A DNA stretch of 64,000 bases from Selaginella moellendorffii (Eukaryota > Streptophyta > Lycopodiopsida > Selaginellales > Selaginellaceae). The translations under genes and the position numbers were made by a program. The stretch lies in assembly GCF_000143415.4 (NCBI RefSeq), contig NW_003314274.1, positions 277,185 to 341,184 on the forward strand. Direction: 5' to 3'. The notes beneath the pieces are model-generated. The model made no database searches and was not told the DNA's origin. It saw only the letters and a list, made by a program, of their open reading frames with translations. This document shows positions 55,090 to 64,000 of this stretch, one piece after another; position 1 is the first letter of the stretch; every line of letters starts with the position of its first letter.

Positions 55090-56120
55090 TTGAACAGTCT
55101 CTCCAACATCACATATCAATCGCTTTGGTTACTACTGCACCACAAACATGATCATCAATGATGATCATATGTGCCGTGAGTTCTTGCAGTCTCTCGAAGG
55201 CAAAGCAAAAACTTAGGCAGATTCTCTCCTCCCAGAGGACCAGACAGACTTCCAGACACTACTTAATTCTTTCAGAGAATGTTTTGTTGAAGAAAAACCC
55301 ACAAATCAGCTACTTGTTGACCTCTTTTCGTTCTGGCAGGGTGCGCACGAGTCTATTCCTGACTATATCACTCGGTTTTGAGCATACTGGAAGCAGTGTT
55401 GGGATCGCAGAGTGGTCCAAGATGAGCAACAGGGGACCACGGCATTCACAACAAGTCTGCGTGGGAACTTGTAGTGAAAACTTCTTAAGAAGACATTCAG
55501 TTCTTGCCGCAAGGCGTTTTTATTTGCCACAAAGCTGGAAAGAGAGCTTTTTGTCGGCCTAGGGATTGCTAGAGTTGATTTCGACCAAGCCATCACCCCC
55601 TCAGAGTCACCTTGTGCAGCTGTTCACTCATCCACACCAAAGCCCATTGCTATTGAGCATACACCTTCGGATATTGAGAACTTTGGCAACGAGATGTGGC
55701 AGCTGAAGGAGATCATTCTTCAGTAGCAATCACACCATGACAAACTGCTCCAAAAGCTGGTGGAATCCAGGAAAGAGGCCGCTACAGCTTGGGATTGCAG
55801 ATTTAAATCCCGTTGGTGCACTCACTATGAGACAAACACACACAACACATAGTGCTGCTTCAAGCTTCACCCAAAGCTTCAGCCTCCATCTTCTCAATGT
55901 GTCCAAAAACATCCCTTCGCTGATAACTCCAAATCATCTCAAGGTCCAGAGGCATATCAGGAGCAGCTGGAGCGACAAGCGATTGAGGCAGCCTCTTTGT
56001 CAAGCAAAGGCAAGGCACCAGCCTCATCGGTCAACACAATTTTGGTAGCCGAGGAACTCTTTAGGCAACAACAGCAAACCACAGCCACTCGAGCCCAAGC
56101 GAAGAAGAAGGCACCTACTT
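55090..56120 (+). pseudogene. T gag, plus copy
   Basis: Translation reads DDHMCREFLQSLEGKAKT, a stop where Trp is expected, then ADSLLPEDQTDFQTLLNSFR, FSFWQGAHESIPDYITRF, another stop, and AYWKQCWDRRVVQDEQQ. This is the capsid-type Retrotrans_gag pattern (W.D.L...T...L...F...F). Downstream is a Gln/Pro-rich part. No zinc knuckle was recognised. Confidence 0.8.
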
Positions 56121-56320
56121 AGCCTGCCATAGATCCCTCGGTGCCGGTTGAGAGTGAATCTCTATCGGCACCAAATCCAATGACACAGAGGGTGGCTTGT
56201 AAGCTCCCTTTCAAGTCACTACTCTCTTATCCTCCTGAGATCTCACCAATAGCTATTCCTGTTCTAGAGCTGGTTCTTCAACAGCTGGTTGACACTCCCG
56301 TCACCTTTTCGCTCTAAGAC

Positions 56321-57500
56321 ATGTTGTGTCTTGTCCCGGGATTTGGCCAGTGTTTAGAGGAGTTTGCACAGTCAGGAACACTAAAGAGCACTCTCAAGAG
56401 GACTCCTCAAGAGTTGCACATTATCGACATGACAAGATATGGTGGAGATCCTGGTCCATTCTTCGTCCTAGTGCAGATTGGTACTTCCTCTTGTAGGGTG
56501 GATGTTTTGGTTGACTCTGGTTCTAGAAGCAACATTATCTCTCTCAAAGCTGCCCTTTCAGCATAGATACAGATCACTGAGAGCTCCTCCATCATGCTCA
56601 AGAACTTCACCAACCACACTATTCCTCCGGCAGGCATTTGCTGTGGTGTCAAGGTCTCTGTGCAGAGTGTTATTTCTGAGGCGGATTTCCTCGTGGTTGA
56701 CTACCAACATCTTGGAACGTCCTCTTTGAAGGACTCTATCATCCTTGGCCACTCATGGCAAGTCACAGCCTATTGCATCATTGACAGCGCAAAAGGCAAG
56801 ATGGAAATTAGCAATGGAACCCATAGCGCCACCTTTCTTAACAATGATGGCAGAGCTCTTTCTCAGCAAGCCCAGTAGGCTCAGACTAAGATGGCCTCTA
56901 CACCACACTTCCCTCCCGAGATCACAAAGGTTTTTCCTAAGTTGGCGGTGGAGTCGACCATCTATATGACGGATGCTTTCTCATGCAATGCGATTGACAT
57001 GGTTGGAGGTGAGTCAGATAGCCGAAGACATCTGTCAACTTCACTATCTTTATTTGAGAGTAAGGCCGAGCCTCTAGACAGTCCCTCTTTATTTGATGGC
57101 GGGGCTTATAGAGTATGGGCTCCCATATCCAGCTTTTCAGAGTGTTTCTCGATAGAGGAAGGGCTCCTTGATTCGTTTCATGCATGGGACCAACTCTCTC
57201 TTATGGAGCTTGACGACACAGTCACTCCAGACCAGGTCCATCTTTCACAGGACATAGCCAAACTCAATCCTCCTCAGCAACTATCTAAGGTGTCACACAG
57301 TCAGCATCTTCCTACTAAAATTGCAGTAGTTGATGACTCCAAGCATATTTTGTCATGCCGTTTCTTGGAGACAGAGGATGACATCTAGACACAGAATTGG
57401 CAGAAAGAATCAAGCCAATCGGATGTGCTGCGTGTGAGTTATAGCTCTTTGAGTTCAGAATTTCCTACTGTGGAGCTCCCGATACAAGTCCAAGTGTATT
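56321..57500 (+). pseudogene. T protease, plus copy
   Basis: The frame from 56,321 reads MLCLVPGFGQCLEEF, RYGGDPGPFFVLVQIGTSSC and the retropepsin active-site block DVLVDSGSRSNIISLKAALS, then a stop that is a CAG codon in the minus copy. SIILGHSWQVTAYCIID follows. A downstream frame (56,891-57,388) is an acidic spacer before the RNase H and ends at a stop that is also CAG in the minus copy. Confidence 0.88.
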
Positions 57501-57719
57501 ACAGTGAAACTTCAACACCAGACTTGGAATAGACTTCAGTGGAGGATCTTCCTTCACTTGCAGAGTACTTGGCTACAGTCCTTGCATTGGACATCAAGCG
57601 CTCAGAGCATCAGAAGCAAAGAAAACAATAGACAAAGACTCTAGATCCAACAGTAGCATTCTTGCCTAACTTGCCAGAGACGGTCTGGATGTGGTGTCCC
57701 CGGCATCTTTATTTGAAGA

Positions 57720-58240
57720 AGAGGACACTCCTATAATTACAGCTTATTTCAACGGTGCTTTCTGCCCCAAAAATTAGGTTGCCGGCATTGGAGTTTGGAT
57801 GATTGATTCTACAGAGAACAAAGTAGCCAACCTCTCTATCACTTTACCAGCAACATCAACTAATGAAGCAGAGTACTTGGTGGCTATCAGTGCCATGAAG
57901 TTGGCCACAAATCTCAAGTTTAGGCAAGTCACTTTCATTGGAGATGCACAACTCATCATACGCCAACTTACTGGAGAATACCAAGTTCGCAAAGAGAACC
58001 TGAAAGAGCTATGGCAGCGGGCAGTCAACCTAAAGGATGAGTTCTCTTAGGTGATGTTTCAAAGAGTCCCTCGTGAAGAAAACTTTTGGGCAGACAGGTT
58101 ATCACATCAAGCAATCACCATGATGCGAGAGGCAAAAGGCACTCCTTGCTCTTTAGTTTCCAAGGTCAAGGAGGAATCTGAGATAGATGAGCCCCATGAG
58201 CCCAAGGTTCTCCAAACTCCAAGGTTCATGCTGTTTTCCT
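57720..58240 (+). pseudogene. Archaeal-type RNase H domain of T, located before RT
   Basis: In order the frame reads YFNGAFCPKN, stop, VAGIGVWMID, then TLPATSTNEAEYLVAISAMK, TFIGDAQLIIRQLTGEYQVR and VPREENFWADRLSHQAI. The NEAEY, GDxxLII and ADRLS blocks match RNase H of the archaeal/type I (RVT_3) kind, known as the additional RNase H of Tat-clade elements. The first catalytic Asp (YFDG in the family) is Asn. Position between protease and RT is unusual, because Tat elements carry it after the RT-linked RNase H. It is absent from the minus T copy by deletion. Confidence 0.85.
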
Positions 58241-58289
58241 AGGCGATGACAAGGACCTGGTCTTTATTGCCATATCACTTGCTTCAACA

Positions 58290-59290
58290 AATGTAGCAAA
58301 ACTCTTGGCTCTCCTTCATTGTTTCAAGGACATGTTTGCTTGGGACTACAGCCAGCTTTTAAGAGTTCCCATGGACACAATCATGCACAATATTGTGCTT
58401 TTAGAGTCAACCAAACCAGTCCGTCAAAAGATGCAACATTTCAGCCCGATAGCTCACTCAGAGATGAAGTTGGAGATCAAGCGACTTCTGGCAGCTGGCT
58501 TTATTTACCCTTTGGAGAGCTCAGAGTGGGTGCCAATCTTGTCCTTGCACACAAGGCAAATGGAAAACTCCACCTCTGCATTGATTTCCGAGACTTGAAC
58601 AAGGCAACTACGAAAGATCACTTTCCAACTCCATTTATTGATGCGATTGTGGATGAGATGGCTGGACACTGTTACTACTCTTTCATGGATAGCTTTTCAG
58701 GGTACAACCAGATCTTCATTCATCCCGATCATCGAGATCTTACAGCCTTCTGGGCACCTTGGGGCGTCTTCGCTTTCAACATCCTCCCGTTTGGCTTGTG
58801 TAACACTGGAGCTACTTTTCAGCGCTTTATGACCCACATCTTTCATGATCTGGTTGGAGGTGCCTTGAGGGTGTATATGGATGATCTGTGCATGACCTTT
58901 GATTCCTTTGAGGACCACCTTGTGCACTTGGAGCAGATCTTCACTCGCTGCCGACAACACAGGTTTTCATTGAACCCGGCAAAGTGTAAATTCAGGGTGA
59001 CTAATGGCCAGTTGCTAGGCTTTGATGTCTCACAGGATGGGATCAAGCCCCAGGTAGCCAAGGCTCAGGAGATTCTGGATCAGAACCCACCAACCAATGT
59101 GAAGCAACTTCGTAGCTTCCTCGGGCAAATGGGTTTCTTTTGCCGTTTCCTCCACAACTATGCTGCACGTTCACGTCCCCTGATAGCTCTGCTACAACAC
59201 AACATTCCATTTGTCTGGGGTGAGTCCCAGCAACAAGCCTTTGAATCACTGAAGCAGTCACTCCACATAGCCCTAGTACTCCAACCACCA
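58290..59290 (+). pseudogene. T reverse transcriptase
   Basis: One frame carries FKDMFAWDYSQL and EMKLEIKRLLAAGFIYPL. A frameshift at about 58,525 leads into HKANGKLHLCIDFRDLNKAT, FMDSFSGYNQIFIHP, NILPFGLCNTGATFQRFM, VYMDDLCM (active site) and FSLNPAKCKF. It then runs through the thumb/connection PPTNVKQLRSFLGQMGFFCRF. The catalytic YMDD is intact. The 349-codon open frame 58,319-59,368 spans most of it. Confidence 0.93.
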
Positions 59291-59780
59291 GAGCGACAAC
59301 TTCCTTTCGACATTTACATCACAATGGGTACAGAGGCTTTTGGAGTATGCCTTTGCCAATGTTCATAGCCTGGCAAGCCACCACATGCAACATACTATGC
59401 CTCACATCCGTTCAAGGAGATTGAGAAGAAGCACATGGATGCGGGAAAAGAAGCAATGGCTGTTGTTTACATCTTGGAGCGATTTTGTCGCTTTCTCGCT
59501 GGAGCCTATATCCATTTCCACGTCTATTTTAATGTGCTAACCTTTCTTTTACAGCGACTGATTCATAGTCCTCATACTTTGTCTTGGATTGTGACCATCC
59601 AAGAGTTCCAGCCAACTTTTCACATGCGGCGGAAGCGTGTGATGGATCCGAATGAGTTCCTGGTTGCTAAAGTTACTTCCTTTGTGGTCCCAGTAGCATT
59701 ACAGGACATTGTAGTGTACCTGGATTTAGGTCAATTCCTAGTAGATTCCTCACCAGTACAAAAGGTATTGGAGATCCGAG
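59290..59780 (+). pseudogene. RT-linked RNase H of T, active-site residue missing
   Basis: Blocks read PFDIYITMGTEAFGVCLCQ, then stop, KKHMDAGKEAMAVVYILERF and AYIHFHVYFNVLTFLLQRL. At the place of the usual TDH catalytic Asp the sequence is YFN here and CFT in the minus copy. Loss of activity in this domain fits a division of labour with the archaeal-type RNase H upstream. Confidence 0.78.
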
Positions 59781-59829
59781 CATGAGGGTTTTGCCTTTTC
59801 AACGGACACCTTTACAGGAGGACTTCTCA

Positions 59830-60948
59830 AGAAGTTTTGTTGTGGTGTGTGGGGGAATACAAGGTCCCTGAGCTCCTTCGTACTCTCCACTCTTGTGCGG
59901 GGCATTTCTTGGGACGGATCACAGCACAGCTCCTCTTGCACCATGGCTACTTTTGGCCTCGGATTCACCAGGACAGCTTGGCCCATGCAAAGGCATGTGA
60001 GCAGTGCCAACGGTTCAATCCCCAGAGCCATGTTTTATGTCTTCCTTTCTAGCTCATCACTTCTCTGGGTCCCTTTTTACAATGGGGATTTGACTTTGCC
60101 GGCCCGATCAACCCACCAAGCTCAAAAGGGCAATGATACATCATTGTGGCAATGGACTATTTCACAAAATGGGTTGAGGCCACCCCTCTACAACAAGCAG
60201 ATCAACAGTCTATTGCAAAGTTTGTCTACGAGTAAATCATTTGCTGATTTGGAGTTCTTGCTATTTTGATTTCCGATCGTGGTAGCAGCTTCCTTGGACA
60301 AGTGATGCAGCATTTTCTCCAACGACTGTAGGTCAAGCACATGAAGAGCAGCAGCTATTATCCTGAGTGCAATGGCCAGGTGGAGTCCAGCAACAAGATA
60401 TTGAAGACAGTCATTTCAAAGCTTGTGGAGGATCACCCAAGGCGTTGGCATGAGCACTTGGTTATGGCGTTGTGGGCCTTTCAGACGTCTTTCAAGACAT
60501 CCATCTCTGTGACCCCTTTCTCCCTTGTCTATGCAATAGAGGCCGTGCTTCCAATGGAGATCCAAGTGCCATCACTCTCACTTTCACTTCGATATGCAGT
60601 AGCGATGCAGCTTAATGATGAGGACAAGCTTCATACATGTGACTTGGAGGTTCTTGCCTTGGAAGAATAGTGACGATCCATATCAGAACATCTCCTTTGA
60701 GGCGAGCAGAAGATCAAGTCAGTCATTGATCACCAGCAGTCTGCCGAACCATTCGAGGATGGCAATCTTGTTCTACTCAAGGAGTTTATGCCACCTTCGA
60801 AGTTCTCCCCTCACTAGATTGGCCCCTACTTTGTCCAACGACACATTGGAGGTAGAGCATATGTGCTAGTTGATGCTGATGGATGTGAGCTCCCACATGC
60901 TCACAACCACTCTCATCTCAAACGATTCATCCGGTGAGATGTTCCTCT
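59830..60948 (+). pseudogene. T integrase
   Basis: The HHCC finger reads HSCAGHFLGRITAQLLLHH...CEQCQRF (59,885-60,020). The catalytic core follows with stops (WGFDFAGPI, AMDYFTKWVEATPL, ISDRGSSF, SSYYPECNGQVESSNK). The C-terminal domain reads IGPYFVQRHIGGRAYVLVDA and ends at HLKRFIR, TGA 60,946-60,948. The site GAGCATATG at 60,856-60,864 is the intact equivalent of the DNA-element target. Confidence 0.9.
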
Positions 60949-62312
60949 TCTCTTCTTTTTCTTTTTCTTTTTCTTCTTTTCTTTCACTTTACTTTCATGG
61001 CTCCTTTTCTACTTTTAGAGGGTGTTTCTTCATTGGACCATGGCCCATGCCTTGGATTTTGCACTCAAGCTACATTGCCATTTGTATGGATGGTGCTCAC
61101 TTGGCTTGGTCTATGTTCCAGGTTCTTTGGTCCTTCCCTTACCATTACTACACCCCACAAATTCCCTTCACTCATTCCATATCATCTACACTCATAGTTC
61201 CATCATCACTCACTTCCAGTAGCATTGCCCACACTTATCTCTAGATGCCCGTCTTGCATCTTTCATTCTTTCACAATCATTCACATCTCCGCTTGAGGTC
61301 ACATTTACACCATACCACAGACACACATACATGCACCAGCAGCAAAAGACACCACCTCATTTGGACATGCTGTTTCCGAGATGTCCTTACGACCATTTGC
61401 CGACGACACACTAGCTTTTTTTGGAGCGACTTTCTTCCAACTGGGTGAGCCTGTTCACTCAAGGCACCTAGGTGGATCTTTAGGCGAGGCCACAAAAGCC
61501 GAAGCCACTTTCTTCTGCTCCAGCACTCAATGGACACATGCCACCTCCCTTGACCAGCAACCCAGCGACCACACCGTCCTTTTCAGCTGCTGCCTTCTTC
61601 AGTTACTCTTGTTTTAGAGACGGCCACCTTCTCAGAGTGCCACCACCATCTCAGCACTCCACCATATCACTCCATATCGGTGCTGGAGCAGGCACAAGAG
61701 TAGGAGCGAGAGCAGGTGGTTACTAGTTACAAGTTCCCAGTTATGGGTTATCAATTACTTGCTACTCCGAGAGGTCAACACTTACTCTACGGGCCAATGG
61801 TTATCAATGGCCACCTTTTTAGAGTGCCACCACCATCTCGCCGCTCCACCATATCACTCCATCTTTCATCATTCCCACACTTACCACCCTTGGGCAATGC
61901 ATCCCCTCTTCTACCTCTCTTTCTTTCTCGATTTCGGCCAATCTTTGGAGCATACTGGAAGTCATCAAGAGGCTACATTTGCATATTACACTTTCCTGAG
62001 CCGAAATCTAGATACGGGTTAAGTTTTTTAGGTACTCACACTCTTTTTCCCCTATTTTTTCCCCTTTTTCACACTTTTTCTGCACTTTTTCTTCAACTTC
62101 AGGGTCCAATTTGACTACAGGGTTTCCCACCGGGTTTTCCTCCCTATCTCCAAACTTTACACCTACCTCTTTTCTTTCTTTTCCACTTTTTTTTCTAGAG
62201 TTTCTATTATTTCACGCAGCTACTAGCACTTGGCATCAATAGCAAAGGTGCACTCTACACTCTTCGGTGGGTTCTCATGCGTCTGGAGCCAGCAGGATCC
62301 ACCGTGGTCACA
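60949..62312 (+). other. 3' non-coding region of T
   Basis: There is no conserved coding block. It includes a pyrimidine-rich stretch after integrase, the GGTTACTAGTTAC cluster at 61,715-61,775 and poly-pyrimidine runs near 62,040-62,200. The same segment is 38,138-39,485 in the minus copy. No clear polypurine tract precedes the 3' LTR. Confidence 0.7.
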
Positions 62313-62400
62313 TGTTAGGGCATGGCCACCGAAGGAGTGAGAGAGAGAGGGAATATTTTGGTCCTCAAAATATTCCCCATCTTCATTGTATAAAACCCTT
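62313..62400 (+). repeat. Truncated 3' LTR of T
   Basis: It starts TGTTAGGGCATGGCC and matches the first 88 bp of the 5' LTR through the TATAAAACCC box. It then changes to unrelated sequence. Confidence 0.88.
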
Positions 62401-62760
62401 GGCCTTTATAGTGAGAGCATGCGGCAACTCTTGTGTTATTCTTAGTCTACAAAGAATTTGTAGGAGCTCTTTGATACAGTTTGTTAACTTCACAATAACA
62501 AGCACAAATCTTGTAAGTGTTCAAGGAGTCCTTTTGTCGAGAATCATCATGATGATTGCTGTGGACATAAGAATAGGAACACCCATCACAAGTTGAAGTC
62601 TTTGGTGGCTACTTCAAATGTAAAGGGGTTAAAGAAGTAAAAATTCTTTATGAAGAATTATAGATAAAGTTGTTATCATAGTGGCAAGTTTGGACATTAT
62701 AAGGCTAATTGTTTCTAACTAAAGAATAAGCAGTAAAGGAAAAAGAATAACCAATCTTCT
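62401..62760 (+). pseudogene. Fragment of a Copia-type gag with a CCHC-like knuckle
   Basis: At 62,671-62,712 the translation is CYHSGKFGHYKANC, a CCHC zinc knuckle whose second Cys is Ser. It is followed by a Lys-rich stretch. The upstream 250 bp are compatible with gag but too decayed to assign. Confidence 0.55.
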
Positions 62761-62960
62761 ATTGATGGATGCTTGGCATGATTCCTCACACTGGTGCACT
62801 AACTTATACCCAATATGCACTATGGATCATAGTTTAGGATTCTAGTTCCAAGTCCTCTCGCTATCAATTTATGATCATGTATAAACTCTTCCATACTTAA
62901 ACCCATAAGCCACCTCTTTTGAAGTCAACACCTTAAACTAGGGTTTTTATTCCTCCAACT
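62761..62960 (-). repeat. L2-interior-related fragment with an empty TRIM-B site
   Basis: It is similar to the two flanks of TRIM-B copy 2 (31,650-31,709 and 32,442-32,600) and reads continuously through CACTATGGATCA at 62,818-62,829. Confidence 0.8.
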
Positions 62961-64000
62961 TGCTAATTTTGCTTTGTTATCATGGAAAAACGGGTGTTAC
63001 GGAGAAAAGAGGAAACAAAGGGGATAAGTTGGAATGGTGAAATCACAAAATGGTTGGCTTAGTTGAGTATTTGGTCGCCAGTCGGATTACAAGTCCAACA
63101 AGAATAGAAAGAGAGGCTACATGATTGGCCAGTCGTACAACTCCTTGATCCACACTAAGAACTTGGCCGTCAATAGAACTGAAGGTGGGCAAGGATGGCA
63201 CAGGCCACAGAATCAACAAAAACCCAGAACAAGTGAATGCACTGGTACAATAGAAAGTAAAACTGAGTGAAAACTAAATGCATCTCAATGTCAATCCCGG
63301 AACATAGAGTAGAAAGTCAAATCTCACAAGCAGTTGATAAAGAAAAGTTTTACAGAGTTTTCCTTTGTGTAGAGTAGAGATGGGATAAAATTCTCACTCT
63401 CACAGCTAGCCTATTTATACTAAGTCCTTGGCAACCGTGTCCGTGCTTGTCGCCATGGTCCTTTCGAGTTTGTGTTTGCAGTACGGATGTCGTCATCTGG
63501 CAACCGCTCCTGGTAACCACTTCCAGGTCATTTGTACCCATCCGGTGTTCGAGTCTGTTGTAGAGTTGCTGCTGTAGAGTGCCAAACCGAGATTGCTGAG
63601 AAACTGAAGTTGGAGTTGTTGGGTTGGAACTTGAGTAGTTCGACCTTGAGTCCAACTGTTTGGGACTTAGCGGCATTTTGATGTTTGAACTTGTGCTGCC
63701 GAATATTCCTTCCATCCGAATTTTTCCTTTATCACGCTCCCAGACTTAAACGACACTCTGTCCTCGGAGTTTGTTAACTGCTTGATCAATGTGCCTTCCT
63801 TTTGTACTTTTTGTTCATTTTTATGTGAAGCAATTTTCTCATGTAAATAGTTTTCTTTATTTCTCTTAGGTTCGAGCAGAAGGAACTTGATAGACCTGAC
63901 AGAAATGAGCTTGTACTGGGTGAATTCCCCCTCTCAGTGTCCCTTGGTGCGAACAGGAGGGCGCGGCATGTTGCTGAAAAACTGCTCATACCGTGCATTG
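62961..64000 (-). mobile_element. Possible LTR-containing fragment of another retrotransposon
   Basis: On the minus strand a TATAAATAG box (63,411-63,419) lies downstream of a frame reading SEDRVSFKSGSVIKEKFG, which recalls the end of a pol/leader region. No LTR ends or second copy are visible, so the assignment is weak. Confidence 0.35.

Larger units (their letters stand above)
53483..62400 (+). mobile_element. Element 'T' (Ty3/Gypsy), plus copy, with archaeal-type RNase H upstream of RT
   Basis: A 5' LTR (53,483-53,670) is followed by a primer-site-like TGGTGAACCCAGTGTGAC. Gag (about 55,090), protease (56,321), archaeal-type RNase H (57,720), RT (58,300), RT-linked RNase H (59,290) and integrase (59,830-60,948) come next. 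A 1.35-kb 3' non-coding part follows, and the 3' LTR starts at 62,313 and is truncated at about 62,400. Gene content and YMDD place it in Ty3/Gypsy, and the extra RNase H resembles Tat-type elements. Many stops are present. Confidence 0.88.

Noticed and set aside
63350-63715. 121-residue Ser/Gln-rich open frame
   Set aside because: It spans a TATA box-containing LTR-like region and shows no conserved domain.

Overview
The window is plant nuclear DNA, most likely from a lycophyte close to Selaginella moellendorffii. This is an inference from two things. The two intact host genes are split by introns of only about 46-58 nt with canonical GT-AG ends, and genes of this kind sit directly beside AT-rich, repeat-filled DNA. 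Species identity was not tested.

Bases 1-6,490 are a compact host-gene island. It holds the 3' end of a PRISE-type short-chain reductase gene (+), an ubinuclein gene (-; HIRA histone-chaperone complex) and a complete 19-exon DNA topoisomerase VI subunit B gene (+). The last two are divergent across about 550 bp. One more probable host gene lies further in, a two-exon secreted S-protein-homologue-like gene at 11,608-12,373 (-), in very AT-rich DNA.

Nearly everything else is nested LTR-retrotransposon DNA. I name the families locally. 'C' is a chromodomain Ty3/Gypsy element (LTR 'L1', about 1.1 kb, initiator-Met-type primer site). 'L2' is a LARD-like derivative with 1.5-1.6 kb LTRs and a non-coding interior. 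'L3' is a fragmentary family. 'TRIM-A' and 'TRIM-B' are miniature LTR elements. 'T' is a Ty3/Gypsy element with very short LTRs (about 188 bp) and an archaeal-type RNase H placed between protease and reverse transcriptase. Target-site duplications resolve several nesting steps: L2 26,657-36,415 (TCCCC), an L1 solo LTR inside its 3' LTR (CTTGG), and TRIM-B 31,710-32,441 (TATGG). A C element in minus orientation spans 36,759-53,482. Its 3' LTR is split by a T copy (37,948-49,581), and its protease region is entered by a second T copy (+, 53,483-62,400).

The most unusual object is a 5.7-kb DNA element at 39,567-45,305, inserted in the integrase gene of the minus T copy. It has imperfect terminal inverted repeats and a 9-bp target duplication (CATATGCTC), and the uninterrupted site is preserved in the other T copy. 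It carries two divergent decayed genes: a multi-exon gene ending in a circularly permuted N4/N6-type DNA-methyltransferase-like domain, and an uninterrupted SWIM zinc-finger gene. Between them is an array of six long hairpins, whose stem core also occurs as a hairpin near both ends of the element. No DDE transposase was recognised.
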